64,000 bases of DNA from Arthrobacter castelli DSM 16402 (GCF_000430705.1 NZ_AUMN01000007.1:1-64000), one strand, 5' to 3'; shown: positions 11,868 through 23,210, numbered from the stretch's first letter. Numbers and translations are program-made. The notes: generated from the sequence alone by a model not told the origin.

Positions 11868-11913
11868 GGGGTGAGGGAAACACGCATTATGTTCCCTCAC
11901 CCCTTTCCTTTTT
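11868..11913 (+). terminator. Rho-independent terminator
   Basis: A perfect 12-bp stem, GGGGTGAGGGAA (11868-11879) with TTCCCTCACCCC (11892-11903), a 12-nt loop and a T-rich tail (TTTCCTTTTT). It ends the secreted-protein/membrane-protein unit and lies directly against the left end of the insertion sequence. Confidence 0.9.
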
Positions 11914-11915
11914 AT

Positions 11916-13235
11916 GGCTCTCCTGACTGATCCGTGGGTCATGACCGGCCGGGAAGTTCAGGTCGATGGCCGCCAAGGTTGAGCATCGCGAGGGCGATCA
12001 GGGCGTCGGGGGTGGCGAAGCCAAAGGCCATCCGGGTGATCAGTCGGACCTTGGTGTTGACCGATTCGATGCGTCCGTTGGACAGGCCATGTTCGATCGC
12101 GGCGAGGATCGAGTGGCGGTGCCGCACGATCCTGCGCTGCAGTGTCACGAACGCCGGGATCCGGCAGCGGCGGGCCCAACCGATCCACCGGCTCAGGGCC
12201 GCGACGGCTTCCTCGTAGGGTAGCTGGAAGATCAGCCGCAGACCCTCCTTGAGTAGGTACGCGCGGTGCAGCCCCGGGTCGGTCTTGACGATCCAGTCCA
12301 GCTTCGCCTGCTGCTTTTCGGTGAGGTTCGAGGGGTTCTTCCATAGCGCGTACCGAGAGTTTTTGAGCAGCTTCGCCGTGCCCCGCGAGCGACTGGCCTT
12401 ACGCCGTCCGACCGCGCCCCGTGCGGTGTTCCACGCATCGCGGCGGACCTCATCGAGGGCCTCGGTAGCCCACTTGACGATGTGGAAGGGATCGGCACAC
12501 CGCACGGCGTTGCCGCACCGCTCGGCGACCACATCGCTGATCCAGTCCGCTCCATCGGCCGAGACGTGAGTGATGGCCCCGCACCGGTCCTCACCTGCTA
12601 CCTGCCCGGACTCTTCAAGGGCGTCGAAGAACCTGCGCAGGGTGGCCTTGTCCCGCCCGGGCGCGGCCCACACCAACCGGCCAGTGTCGTGGTCGACCAC
12701 CACGGTCAAGTAGCGATGGCCCTTCTTGTACGAGATCTCATCGATCCCGATCCGCGAGAGGTTTGCGAACCGGTCATGGACGGCCTCGACATCGGCCCAC
12801 ACGCGGGTGATGATCGAGCCCACGGTGCGCCAGGCGATCCGCATCAGTTCACACGCCGCGGACTTCGAGCACTTGGTCGCCAGCCACGCCACCTGCTCAT
12901 CGAACGCGTGGGTGTGCCCCGCACCGTGCCGCGCCCAGGGCACGTGCGCGACCACCACCCCATGGTCGGGGCACTGCACACGTGGTGCGTCGGCCTCCAG
13001 CCACACCGCAATGGTGCCCAGGTCCAACCCCCGCCACCGGCGGCGGCCCTCCCCGTGGTCGTACCATCCGGCCGGCCTCCGGCAGCGCCCGCACCGTCGC
13101 CTTGCGCCCTTGCGAGGCCGCACTTCGGCGATCAACGCCTGCTCGTCCTCGTCGAACTCGACGTCCTCGACCACACTGCGTTCGAGTCCGAGCAGGCAAC
13201 GCCATAGAGTGGCATTCTGCATGCCATTCTCCTGT
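11916..13235 (-). mobile_element. ISL3-family insertion sequence (right end not found)
   Basis: One long transposase gene with a probable left terminal repeat, GGCTCTCCTGACTGATCCG, starting at 11916; the inner part ATCCGTGGGTCA resembles ends of actinobacterial ISL3 elements. No matching inverted repeat is visible in the 100 bp beyond the transposase start, so the right end may be deleted or too diverged to see. The element starts 2-3 nt after the T-tail of the preceding terminator. The right boundary given is approximate. Confidence 0.7.
11939..13222 (-). CDS. ISL3-family transposase
   Basis: A 427-aa transposase of the ISL3 (IS204/IS1001/IS1096/IS1165) family. It has an N-terminal zinc-finger-like segment (RRCGRCRRPAGWYDHG), then HVPWARHGAGHTHAFDEQVAWLA, and a DDE catalytic core: Asp in RIGIDEISYKKGHRYLTVV, Asp in HVSADGADWISDV and Glu in NGRIESVNTKVRLITRMA. 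The conserved RCADPFHIVKWATEALDEVRR is also present. The frame is full length and uninterrupted, so the enzyme could be active even if the right end of the element is lost. Expected function is cut-and-paste transposition of this element. Confidence 0.95.
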   Translation of the reverse strand: MQNATLWRCLLGLERSVVEDVEFDEDEQALIAEVRPRKGARRRCGRCRRPAGWYDHGEGRRRWRGLDLGTIAVWLEADAPRVQCPDHGVVVAHVPWARHGAGHTHAFDEQVAWLATKCSKSAACELMRIAWRTVGSIITRVWADVEAVHDRFANLSRIGIDEISYKKGHRYLTVVVDHDTGRLVWAAPGRDKATLRRFFDALEESGQVAGEDRCGAITHVSADGADWISDVVAERCGNAVRCADPFHIVKWATEALDEVRRDAWNTARGAVGRRKASRSRGTAKLLKNSRYALWKNPSNLTEKQQAKLDWIVKTDPGLHRAYLLKEGLRLIFQLPYEEAVAALSRWIGWARRCRIPAFVTLQRRIVRHRHSILAAIEHGLSNGRIESVNTKVRLITRMAFGFATPDALIALAMLNLGGHRPELPGRS

Positions 13236-13379
13236 CTACAGTTCTTGGATCGGCTCCCGGTACCAGTAGGGCCGGTCGCCGCCCTCGCTGGCAGGTCCGT
13301 GACTGCGGGTGCGGCCGTAAGATTCGAGGTTCAGGAGGGCGGCGGCGTCAGCGACCAAGCTGGTGGCATTCTCGTGAAC
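13236..13379 (-). other. Possible coding remnant beside the IS
   Basis: Between the YqeB-like gene and the transposase, the minus strand reads LVADAAALLNLESYGRTRS...RPYWYREPIQEL and stops at a TAG only 14 bp from the transposase start codon. The composition is protein-like and unlike the shadow frames nearby, but I recognise no family and see no good start codon or ribosome binding site. It could be the 5' part of a third gene of the TetR/YqeB operon that was cut off at the IS boundary. Confidence 0.3.
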
Positions 13380-13380
13380 A

Positions 13381-14070
13381 TCACCTTTGGTCGGGCACGA
13401 CCCGGTACTGCTGGGCGTCGTTGCGGTCGCGCACGACGATGCCGAGGTCGCGAAGGTCGTCGCGGGCGTCCTCGGCCGCTCCGGATCGCTTGTCGGCAAG
13501 AGCACGCTGTCTGGCACGCAACAGGTCCTGTACTCGGTCGCTCAGCTGGCCGTTGCCGTCGACCCACGTCTCGAAGGCGTGTTCGTGAGGGTCGGTGGTC
13601 CCTTGCCAGTGGTAGCCGAATCCTACGAATGCCTGACGCAGCCGGGGGAGGAGCATCTTGTCGGTCTTGGCACGCAGCAGCTCGTTCGTGTGCTCGTCGA
13701 CCAGGATCAGGTCTCGGCCATCGCTGAAGACCTCGTCGATCCGATCACGGGCGACATGGCTGCCGGCCCCGCCTCGCTGCACGGTCACGCCGTCGGGCGA
13801 GACGGTAATGATGCCGTTCTCCTTCTGCCACTCTCGCGTGATCCAGAAGCCGAGCCCCAGTCCGGCGATGGTCAGCGCAGGAATTGCCCACATCAGGGGC
13901 AGTCCGGCGGCCAGGCGCAGCGGGCCGGGAGCATCGCCGGCCAGGCCGAGCAGCCAGTTCACGATCGGGCCGATGACGAACGCTGCCCCGAATCCCAGCA
14001 CCGCCCCTGCGATGCGAACACCCACGATCCATCTGGTCGGAATCGCGATGGCGACATGATTCTCAGTCAC
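13381..14070 (-). CDS. YqeB-like membrane protein
   Basis: A 229-aa protein resembling the YqeB family of actinobacterial membrane proteins. Two hydrophobic segments (about residues 15-45, VGVRIAGAVLGFGAAFVIGP, and 60-85, MWAIPALTIAGLGLGFWIT) are followed by a soluble PH-like domain (TVSPDGVTVQRGG...RIDEVFSDGRDLILVDEHTNELLRAK) and a helical tail with LLRARQRALADKR and DLGIVVRDRNDAQQYRVV, the family's most characteristic part. The biochemical role of this family is not established. It overlaps the TetR regulator upstream by 8 nt, so it is probably controlled by it. Confidence 0.75.
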   Translation of the reverse strand: MTENHVAIAIPTRWIVGVRIAGAVLGFGAAFVIGPIVNWLLGLAGDAPGPLRLAAGLPLMWAIPALTIAGLGLGFWITREWQKENGIITVSPDGVTVQRGGAGSHVARDRIDEVFSDGRDLILVDEHTNELLRAKTDKMLLPRLRQAFVGFGYHWQGTTDPHEHAFETWVDGNGQLSDRVQDLLRARQRALADKRSGAAEDARDDLRDLGIVVRDRNDAQQYRVVPDQR

Positions 14071-14674
14071 GGTGGTCCACTCCTTGCGACGGAAACGTCG
14101 TCAGATAACCCATGGCGGTGCGCCGCAGTTCGGGCAGCGGCGAGTAGCCAGGGCGGGCGTTGAGATAGGTGGCATCCACGATGGCCTGCAACCATGTCGC
14201 CGTCTGGATCGGATCCAGGGCGGGATCGATGTCACCGTCGTCGATTCCTCGCACGATCAGCACTGCCAGGCCGTCGCGCACCACCTCTGAGGTGCGCCCG
14301 ACTACCGCAATCAAGTCGGGGTCATGCTCGGCACGGCGCAGCAGCTCGACGAGCATCCCAGAAGCGCCGGGATCGATGGCATCCTTCGCCAGCTCGCCAA
14401 GAACATCGAGAATCGCCGATACCGGTTCCTTAGCGTCGGCATGCCGGGCTATCAAGGCCTCCGCGGCGGGCAGGTCGCGCTCGAAGACCGCCCGGAACAG
14501 TGCCGCCTTGTCGTTGAAGTAGTAGAAGACGCTGGCCGGACTGATGCCTACGGCTGTTGCGATCTCCGCCACGCTCGTGCGCTCATAGCCCTGTGCTGCG
14601 AACAGCCGGCCCGCCTGGGCTGCGATCTGCTCCCGCTTCTGCGCGATCCGCTCCTGATCCGCTCGCCTCGCCAC
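14063..14674 (-). CDS. TetR/AcrR-family transcriptional regulator
   Basis: A 203-aa repressor. The N-terminal helix-turn-helix is AAQGYERTSVAEIATAVGIS followed by PASVFYYFNDKAALF, a textbook TetR signature. The ligand domain (residues 60-200) is not specific enough to name an inducer. The start is the GTG at 14674. It is the first gene of a two-gene operon with the YqeB-like protein. A palindrome sits between its promoter and start codon, so it very likely represses itself and its neighbour. Confidence 0.93.
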   Translation of the reverse strand: MARRADQERIAQKREQIAAQAGRLFAAQGYERTSVAEIATAVGISPASVFYYFNDKAALFRAVFERDLPAAEALIARHADAKEPVSAILDVLGELAKDAIDPGASGMLVELLRRAEHDPDLIAVVGRTSEVVRDGLAVLIVRGIDDGDIDPALDPIQTATWLQAIVDATYLNARPGYSPLPELRRTAMGYLTTFPSQGVDHRD

Positions 14675-14688
14675 ACCAATCCAATCAT

Positions 14689-14706
14689 TGTCTGATCAAT
14701 CAGTCA
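14689..14706 (-). promoter_or_regulatory. Candidate TetR operator
   Basis: Imperfect palindrome TGTCTGATCAATCAGTCA: arms TG.CTGAT and ATCAG.CA around a 2-nt centre. It lies just downstream of the -10 box of the TetR promoter, overlapping the expected transcription start, which is the usual position for autorepression. Confidence 0.6.
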
Positions 14707-14707
14707 C

Positions 14708-14737
14708 AGAATACTCTGGCGGACAGGCCAGCGGCAA
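14708..14737 (-). promoter_or_regulatory. Promoter of the tetR-yqeB operon
   Basis: On the minus strand TTGCCG (14732-14737) and TATTCT (14708-14713) are 18 nt apart, giving a transcription start near 14701 inside the palindrome. Confidence 0.6.
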
Positions 14738-14984
14738 ATGCCGAGGTCATGCCTAACCCCCCACCTGCAACAACGTCGGGGACGATAAGTTCCGCGGCTA
14801 CTCGTTGACTCCCGTTCAACATCGGAGCAGTCTCGTCAGGCGACGTCACTGACGGGGGTGAATCTTCTCAGGCCCAGAACCTAACGGGGGGCGGCGTGCA
14901 GCTCCTTCAGACGCCCGGAACCACCCACGGATACGTCACAAGAGCCCTTTTTATCCGTTGTGTGCCCGGATGCGCGAACTGCGC

Positions 14985-14990
14985 TAATCT
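14985..14990 (+). promoter_or_regulatory. glgP -10 box (leaderless type)
   Basis: TAATCT followed after 7 nt by the GTG start of glgP, with no Shine-Dalgarno sequence. Confidence 0.5.
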
Positions 14991-14997
14991 AGCCGCT

Positions 14998-17601
14998 GTG
15001 AAGGCAATCCGTAGATTCAGCGTCCGTACCGTACTTCCCGACGCTCTGGAACCCCTGGGCCGGCTGGCAGCCAACCTGCGGTGGTCGTGGCACCAGCGCA
15101 CGCTACGGCTGTTCGAGGAGCTCGACCCGCAGCTGTGGCAGCAGAGCCGCCGGGACCCGGCGTCGTTCCTGGGCATCATCAGCGCCGAACGATTGCAGCA
15201 GCTGGCCGCCGACCCGGACGTGGTGTCGCGGGTGCAGCAGCTGGGTGCCGACCTGGACAACTATCTTGCGGAGCCGAAGTGGTATCAGTCCCTGGGCTCT
15301 GATGCCCCGGCCTCCATCGCCTACTTCTCTCCCGAATTCGGGATCACCTCGGCGCTGCCGCAGTACTCCGGCGGTCTTGGCATCCTGGCCGGCGACCACC
15401 TCAAGGCAGCCTCGGATCTGGGAGTGCCGCTGATCGGCGTCGGCCTGCTCTACCAATCCGGCTACTTCCGCCAATGGCTCTCCCGCGATGCCTGGCAGCA
15501 GGAGTCCTATCCGGTGCTCCACCGCGATGAGGTGCCGCTGAGCCTGTTGCGCGAATCCGACGGGACACCGGCGCAGGTCCAGCTTCCGCTGCCCGACGGC
15601 CGGCAACTGCTGGCTCGCGTCTGGCGCGCCGACGTCGGCCGTGTCCCGCTGCTGCTGCTCGATTCCAACGTGCCGGACAACGACCAGGCCGCCCGGGGCG
15701 TCACCGACCGGTTGTACGGCGGCGGCGGCGAGCACCGGCTGCAGCAGGAACTGCTGCTGGGCATGGGCGGGGTGAAGGCGCTGCGCATCTTCGAACGGCT
15801 GACCGGCACACCGGCTCCGGAGGTCTTCCACACTAATGAAGGCCACGCCGGTTTCCTCGGCGTGGAGCGGATCCGCGAGCTGATGCATGCCCCTGAGCCG
15901 CTGTCCTGGGATGAAGCCCTGATGGCCACCCGCGCCGGTACGGTTTTCACCACGCACACCCCGGTTCCGGCCGGCATCGACCGGTTTGAACGCGACCAGA
16001 TCGCACACTTCTTCAATGCGGGCCTGGCCCCCGGTGTTCCCGTGGACTCCATCCTGGCCCTGGGACATGAATCGTACGAGGGCGGAGACCCGTCCGTGTT
16101 CAACATGGCGGTGATGGGCCTGCGGCTGGCCCAGCGCGCCAATGGGGTGGCGAAACTGCATGGGGAGGTCTCCCGGTCAATGTTCGCCGGCTTGTGGCCG
16201 GGCTTCGACCAGGCAGAGGTACCCATCGGCTCCATCACCAACGGGGTCCATGTCCCGACGTGGGTGGACCCGCAGATCGCCCAGCTGGCGAAAGAACAGT
16301 TCGGCGCGGCCTCCATCCTGGATCCGGAGTGGACGCGCGCCCACGACGTCGACGACGCCACCATCTGGCAGCTGCGCCGCAACCTGCGCAGCCAACTGAT
16401 TGAGGACGTACGACGGCGGGTGCGCGCGGCCTGGAAGGAACGCGGCCTGACGGACGCGGAGCTGTCGTGGACGGACTCGGTGCTGGACCCGGATGTACTC
16501 ACCATCGGCTTCGCCCGGCGGGTTCCCACCTATAAACGGCTGACGCTGATGCTGCGTGATCCTCAGCGTCTCAAGGCGCTGCTGCTGCATCCCACGCACC
16601 CGATCCAGCTGGTGATCGCCGGCAAGTCGCATCCGGCCGACGAAGAAGGCAAGCGGATGATCCAGGACCTGGTCCGGTTCACCGACGATCCCGAAGTCCG
16701 GCACCGGATCGTCTTTTTGCCCAACTACGACATCGCCATGGCCCGCACCCTGTTCCCGGGCTGTGACGTGTGGCTGAATAATCCGCTCCGCCCGTTGGAA
16801 GCCTGCGGAACCTCCGGGATGAAGGCCGCCATCAATGGTGGACTGAACCTGTCGGTGCTCGACGGCTGGTGGGACGAGATGTACGACGGCGACAATGGCT
16901 GGGCGATCCCGACCGCGGACCGCAGCAGTGCGGACGCGGGCCGGCCCTTGACCGGCCCGGAAGCCGAGCACCGCGACGATGTGGAGTCCGCGGCGCTGTA
17001 CGACCTGCTGGAACATACCGTTGCCCCGACGTTCTATGGCCCCGGCGGCACCGGTTCCGGGACCGTACCCGCCGAATGGGCGGCGATGATTAAGCACACG
17101 CTCGCCACGCTGGGACCGGCCGTCTCCGCCGAACGCATGGTGGCCGAGTATGTGCAGACGCTGTATCGTCCCGCCGGCGCGGCGGACCGCGGCATCCGGG
17201 CCGCGGACTATGGAGCCGCGCGGGAACTGGCCTCCTACGCCGACCGGGTCAGGGCCTGCTGGGACTCGGTGGTGGTTGAGCACGTCGACTCCGCCGGAGT
17301 GGACGATTCGCCACGGATCGGCGACACCATGACCGTCACCGGGTACGTGGACCTGGGCGGACTGGCCCCGGAGGACGTGTGCGTGGAGGCCGCCTATGGC
17401 AGGCTCTCCGGCTCGGATGAACTGGCCGACGCCACGTTGCAGCCGATGGCAGTGTCACAGGACCTGGGGTCCGGCCGCTACTCGTATACCGCGGACATCA
17501 CGATCGGCCAGCCCGGCGCGTTCGGCTACACCGTCCGGATCTTCCCCTCGCACGAGGGACTGGCGTCCAAGGCCGAGCTCGGCCTGGTCGCCGAAGCCTG
17601 A
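14998..17601 (+). CDS. glgP: Alpha-glucan (glycogen) phosphorylase GlgP
   Basis: Releases glucose-1-phosphate from alpha-1,4-glucan with a PLP cofactor. The 867-aa length matches the actinobacterial GT35 group. Motifs include YFSPEFGITSALPQYSGGLG near the N-terminus, FHTNEGHAGFLGVERIRE, TTHTPVPAGIDRF, RRVPTYKRLTL and the PLP-lysine region EACGTSGMKAAINGGLN. I start at the GTG at 14998 (MKAIRRFSVRTVLPDALEP), where similarity to the family begins; the frame is open back to 14896 but that extension is not family-like. It lies divergent from tetR and opposite the GlgE operon, providing the breakdown arm of the glucan cycle. Confidence 0.96.
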   Translation: MKAIRRFSVRTVLPDALEPLGRLAANLRWSWHQRTLRLFEELDPQLWQQSRRDPASFLGIISAERLQQLAADPDVVSRVQQLGADLDNYLAEPKWYQSLGSDAPASIAYFSPEFGITSALPQYSGGLGILAGDHLKAASDLGVPLIGVGLLYQSGYFRQWLSRDAWQQESYPVLHRDEVPLSLLRESDGTPAQVQLPLPDGRQLLARVWRADVGRVPLLLLDSNVPDNDQAARGVTDRLYGGGGEHRLQQELLLGMGGVKALRIFERLTGTPAPEVFHTNEGHAGFLGVERIRELMHAPEPLSWDEALMATRAGTVFTTHTPVPAGIDRFERDQIAHFFNAGLAPGVPVDSILALGHESYEGGDPSVFNMAVMGLRLAQRANGVAKLHGEVSRSMFAGLWPGFDQAEVPIGSITNGVHVPTWVDPQIAQLAKEQFGAASILDPEWTRAHDVDDATIWQLRRNLRSQLIEDVRRRVRAAWKERGLTDAELSWTDSVLDPDVLTIGFARRVPTYKRLTLMLRDPQRLKALLLHPTHPIQLVIAGKSHPADEEGKRMIQDLVRFTDDPEVRHRIVFLPNYDIAMARTLFPGCDVWLNNPLRPLEACGTSGMKAAINGGLNLSVLDGWWDEMYDGDNGWAIPTADRSSADAGRPLTGPEAEHRDDVESAALYDLLEHTVAPTFYGPGGTGSGTVPAEWAAMIKHTLATLGPAVSAERMVAEYVQTLYRPAGAADRGIRAADYGAARELASYADRVRACWDSVVVEHVDSAGVDDSPRIGDTMTVTGYVDLGGLAPEDVCVEAAYGRLSGSDELADATLQPMAVSQDLGSGRYSYTADITIGQPGAFGYTVRIFPSHEGLASKAELGLVAEA

Positions 17602-17646
17602 CCCGGGCGGGCCGACCCGCCGTCGTCGGCGTCGTTCTTCATAAGC

Positions 17647-18288
17647 TTAGTTGGACAGCAGCTCGACCAGTTTCCGGTCGAGTTCCTCGGACGTGATGTC
17701 CGGCCCGCCGGCTGTATCCCGCCGTTCGCCGCCGGCGCCCAGCCCGACCCTCCACTGGCCGTCCTCACACCTCACAGACAATGTCTGCACCGACTCAAAC
17801 GTCGTTGAACCGAAGTGGACGGCGCCGTGCGGATTGGACTCGAAATGCGCATCGACCAGCGAGCGCAGGGTTCTCATATCGGACGTGCTGCGGTCCTTGA
17901 CGAGCACCTGCCACGCCCCCAGGGCAAGCGGCTGCAGGAACATTGATGCTTCGGGGGCCTGCAGCAGCAGGCCCCCGTCGACGTCGTCCTCCCCCACGAA
18001 CCCCAATTCGATCCACCGGGTGGACGCCGCCATAATGTAGTTGACCAGGCTCAGCGCCTCCGTTGGTTCCACTTCATCGCCATTGACGTGCAGCAGCCCC
18101 CTGGCCAGCAGGCTCGACGCTCCGACGGCGGTGACCAGCGGGGAGAGATAGTCCTCGTTGACGTGCAGCATTTCGACCGACTTGCGGGCCGAGGCGCTGT
18201 CGAATCGTGACAGCAGATACGACAATTCGGCTATGCCGAGCCCTAACGGCGCATCTTCGTCGGCATATTCACTGGCAGGGTCCGTCAT
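17647..18288 (-). CDS. Conserved-looking hypothetical protein
   Basis: A 213-aa soluble acidic protein of no family I recognise. It begins MTDPASEYADEDAPLGLGIAELSYLL and has a helical N-terminal half (residues 15-95) and a beta-rich C-terminal half (GAVHFGSTTFESVQTLSVRCEDGQWRVGL). No signal peptide or membrane helix is visible. It lies convergent to glgP with 45 nt between stops, and upstream of glgX on the same strand. The size, two-half layout and lack of catalytic motifs are loosely like ESX chaperone (EspG) folds, but I would not assign that. Confidence 0.7.
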   Translation of the reverse strand: MTDPASEYADEDAPLGLGIAELSYLLSRFDSASARKSVEMLHVNEDYLSPLVTAVGASSLLARGLLHVNGDEVEPTEALSLVNYIMAASTRWIELGFVGEDDVDGGLLLQAPEASMFLQPLALGAWQVLVKDRSTSDMRTLRSLVDAHFESNPHGAVHFGSTTFESVQTLSVRCEDGQWRVGLGAGGERRDTAGGPDITSEELDRKLVELLSN

Positions 18289-18408
18289 GCTTGATTGAGG
18301 TCCTCTCTTTTGCTCCCGTTCACCGGGATGGTTCCGATCGTACTCCTGAGTAGGCGTCCGTACCCGCGTTTCGGCCTTAACGGGCGCCGTGCAGCACAGA
18401 GCATCAGG

Positions 18409-20549
<2,141 letters not shown>

Positions 20550-20550
<1 letters not shown>

Positions 20551-20607
20551 CGGATACTCGGGTTCACAGGTACTCTGCTACTCTGCTGCTCGCATACTCG
20601 GATACTT
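20550..20607. repeat. Short repeated motifs upstream of glgX
   Basis: The 58 nt before the glgX start hold three near-identical 10-mers, TCGGATACTC (20550-20559), TCGCATACTC (20590-20599) and TCGGATACTT (20598-20607), with TACTCTGC twice in tandem between them. They may be regulator binding sites for glgX or a small slippage-prone repeat. Confidence 0.5.
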
Positions 20608-20641
20608 GCGGCGCCGGAAGCCGCGCAGTCGACGGCGATGA

Positions 20642-21643
20642 TTACCGGCGGCCCGAGCGGCGCCGGGAAATCTCGTAGAGGCTGACGCCGACGGCCATCG
20701 ACGCGTTCAACGACTCCATGGACGAGTCGATCGGGATGGAGACGATCTGGTCGCAGGTCTGCCGGGTCAGCCGGGACAGCCCCTTGCCTTCGGAGCCGAC
20801 AACGAGGCACACCGGCTCGGTGGCCGAATCCAGGTCCGGCAGTGACACATCGCCGTCACCGTCCAGCCCGAGCACAAAAATCCCCTGCTTCTTCGCAGCT
20901 TCCAAGGTGCGGTTCAAATTGCCCGCCTTGGCCACGGGGACGCGCACCGCGGCTCCGGCGCTGGTCTTCCAGGCCGACGCCGTCATCCCCACCGAGCGGC
21001 GCTCGGGAACCAGCACGCCGTGGCCGCTGAAGGCTGATACGGAACGGATGATCGCGCCCAGATTGCGCGGGTCGGTGATCCCGTCGAGGGCGACGAACAG
21101 CGGGGCGTTCCTGATGTGCCCCTTCTTCCACTTGGCGACCGTCTGCTGCATCAGGTCCACCGCGTCCGGGTAGTCGTACGGTGGAATCTGCAGCGCCAGG
21201 CCCTGGTGAATTGCATCGCCGGTCATCCGGTCCAGTTCGGGTTTATGGACTTCAAGCAACCCGATGCCCTGTTCGGCGGCGAGCTTGAGGGCCTCGCGCA
21301 CCCGGTCGTCGGTTTCGATCCGCACTGCAACGTGGAGGGCCTTGGCAGGGACGCCGGCGCGCAGCGCCTCCACCACGGAGTTGCGTCCGGTGACCATTTC
21401 CACTGATGGTTTCGCCCGGCCGCTTGAGCCGCGGGACGCGGAACGGTTGGCGGCCCCGCCGCTGCTCTTGGCGTCCTGGCGCTCGTTGGCCGCCTTCTGC
21501 TTATGGGCCTTGTGATACGGCCGGTCCTCCGCCTTCGGCGTGGGCCCCTTGCCCTGCAGTGCCTTCTTGCCGTGGCCGCCGGTACCTGTGGTGGGGCCCT
21601 TCTTGTTCTTGCGGACGGCGCCCGGCCTCGACTTATTGGCCAT
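20642..21643 (-). CDS. rlmB: 23S rRNA (guanosine-2'-O-)-methyltransferase RlmB (TrmH family)
   Basis: SPOUT methyltransferase that methylates a 23S rRNA guanosine ribose. The N-terminal 75 residues are a Lys/Gly-rich tail common in actinobacterial RlmB, then a substrate-binding domain ([14 protein letters not shown]) and the SpoU knot with [30 protein letters not shown] and [19 protein letters not shown] start at the ATG at 21643, which has AAGGAG 7 nt upstream; the frame is open further but overlaps cysS. It overlaps the cysS stop by 11 nt. The protein is 333 aa. Confidence 0.95.
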   Translation of the reverse strand: MANKSRPGAVRKNKKGPTTGTGGHGKKALQGKGPTPKAEDRPYHKAHKQKAANERQDAKSSGGAANRSASRGSSGRAKPSVEMVTGRNSVVEALRAGVPAKALHVAVRIETDDRVREALKLAAEQGIGLLEVHKPELDRMTGDAIHQGLALQIPPYDYPDAVDLMQQTVAKWKKGHIRNAPLFVALDGITDPRNLGAIIRSVSAFSGHGVLVPERRSVGMTASAWKTSAGAAVRVPVAKAGNLNRTLEAAKKQGIFVLGLDGDGDVSLPDLDSATEPVCLVVGSEGKGLSRLTRQTCDQIVSIPIDSSMESLNASMAVGVSLYEISRRRSGRR

Positions 21644-23204
21644 GATTGGCTCCTTGGCTGGCTTCTTGTTCTCGGGTGGCTTCTTGGACGGCTTTTTTGC
21701 CGGCTTCTTTCCCGAAGGGTACGCCGCCGGCCGCACGGTCCTGCCGTGCACGCAGCGTCCAGTGGACGCCGTCTGCCGTATCTTCGAGGATGATGCCGGC
21801 GGCGGTCAATGCGTCGCGGATGGCATCGGCCCGGGCGTAGTCTTTGTTGCCGCGGGCCTCGGCACGGTCCCGCAGCTGGCCCTGCACCAGCGCCTCGAGC
21901 GCCTGCTGCGGCGCGGAGTCGCCGCCCGAGGTGTTCCAGTGCGGGTGCAGCGGGTTGATGAACAGCACGTCGGTCATCGCGGTGACCTGGTCCAAGGCGG
22001 CACGGGCAGCCTCGTTGTCCCTGGCATCCAGTGCGCTGTTGCCGCGGCGGACGGTCTCGTGGATGACGGCCAGCGCCTGCGGCACATTCAGGTCATCGTC
22101 CATGGCCTCGGCGAACGCCGTCGGGACCTGCCCACCGGTGCCGGCGTCGTCGGAACCACCGCCGGTCACCGACGTCGCGCGCTGCATGAACCCTTCGATG
22201 CGTTCGACGGCGGCAGTCGCCTCCGGCAGTGAGCCCGGGTTGTAGTCGAGGGCGGAGCGGTACTGGGCCTGGCCGAGGTAGTAACGGACCACAAGCGGGC
22301 TGGCCATCGACAACATTTCGGCCGGGGTGACGACGTTGCCCACCGACTTGGACATCTTGTCGCCCTGGTAGGTGACCATTCCGTTGTGCATCCAGAAGTT
22401 GGCGAACCCGTCGCCCGCGGCGGCCGACTGGGCCATTTCGTTCTCGTGATGAGGAAACCGCAGGTCCAGTCCCCCGCCGTGAATGTCGAAGGAGCTGCCC
22501 AGGTACTTGGTGGCCATCGCCGAGCATTCCAGGTGCCAGCCCGGACGTCCCGCGCCCCAGGGGCTCGACCAGGCCGCCGTGGCCGGTTCGCCGTCCTTGT
22601 GCCCCTTCCACAGTGCGAAGTCGCGGGGGTCTTTCTTGCCTTGCAATCCGGCGTCACCGGCAGGCTGCATGTCGTCGATGTGCTGACGGGTCAGTTCCCC
22701 GTACCGCTCCCAGGACCGGACGTCGAAATAGACGTCGCCGGAACCGTCCAGGGCCGGATAGGCGTGGCCGGCCTCGATCAGCCGCGCAATGAGCCGGTGC
22801 ATTTCGGGAATGTGGCCGGTGGCACGCGGTTCGTAGGTGGGCTTGGCGACGCCGAGCAATGCATAGGCGTCGTCGAAGGCCTGCTCGAAACGGAACGCCA
22901 GCGCCCACCACGGCTCGTCCTGGATCACCGCCGGGTCTTCACCGGCGCCGGGCCGGTGGGATGCGGCGGACTTGGTCAGGATCTTGTCGTCGATGTCGGT
23001 GACGTTGCGGATCACTGTCACGTCGTAGCCGCTGTACGTGAGCCACCGGCCGAGCTGGTCGAAGGCGATGGCGGAACGGATGTGTCCCACGTGCGGCTCG
23101 CCCTGCACCGTGGCCCCGCAATAGTACAGTCCGGCCTGTCCCTCGCGAAGGGGCGCAAAGTCACGCACTGCTGCGGTTTTGGTGTCGTAGAATCTCAGGC
23201 TCAC
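21633..23204 (-). CDS. cysS: Cysteinyl-tRNA synthetase
   Basis: Class I aminoacyl-tRNA synthetase that charges tRNA-Cys. The 523-aa protein shows [19 protein letters not shown] (zinc Cys and HIGH-type motif), [14 protein letters not shown] and RFPHHENE (zinc ligands), and the KMSKS loop [11 protein letters not shown]. The C-terminus carries an extra tail ([21 protein letters not shown]) beyond the usual end of about 470 aa. The GTG start at 23204 sits 6 nt after a TAATCT -10 box, so the mRNA is probably leaderless. The order carD-ispD-ispF-cysS-rlmB is typical of actinobacteria. Confidence 0.96.
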   Translation of the reverse strand: MSLRFYDTKTAAVRDFAPLREGQAGLYYCGATVQGEPHVGHIRSAIAFDQLGRWLTYSGYDVTVIRNVTDIDDKILTKSAASHRPGAGEDPAVIQDEPWWALAFRFEQAFDDAYALLGVAKPTYEPRATGHIPEMHRLIARLIEAGHAYPALDGSGDVYFDVRSWERYGELTRQHIDDMQPAGDAGLQGKKDPRDFALWKGHKDGEPATAAWSSPWGAGRPGWHLECSAMATKYLGSSFDIHGGGLDLRFPHHENEMAQSAAAGDGFANFWMHNGMVTYQGDKMSKSVGNVVTPAEMLSMASPLVVRYYLGQAQYRSALDYNPGSLPEATAAVERIEGFMQRATSVTGGGSDDAGTGGQVPTAFAEAMDDDLNVPQALAVIHETVRRGNSALDARDNEAARAALDQVTAMTDVLFINPLHPHWNTSGGDSAPQQALEALVQGQLRDRAEARGNKDYARADAIRDALTAAGIILEDTADGVHWTLRARQDRAAGGVPFGKEAGKKAVQEATREQEASQGANHGQ

Positions 23205-23210
23205 CGCACT

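Noticed and set aside
13331-13567. Small minus-strand frames overlapping the end of the YqeB-like gene
   Set aside because: They are out-of-frame readings of the YqeB-like gene; only the short segment beyond its stop (13236-13379) was kept as a doubtful remnant.
12482-13727. Plus-strand frames opposite the transposase and YqeB-like gene
   Set aside because: They cross the boundary of the IS and two genes and show no protein signature.
14896-14997. N-terminal extension of glgP
   Set aside because: Open frame but not family-like; similarity starts exactly at the GTG at 14998, which is also correctly placed for a leaderless transcript.
17602-17646. Intrinsic terminator between glgP and the hypothetical gene
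   Set aside because: GGCGGG/CCCGCC could pair, but the stem is only 6 bp and no T-tract follows on either strand.
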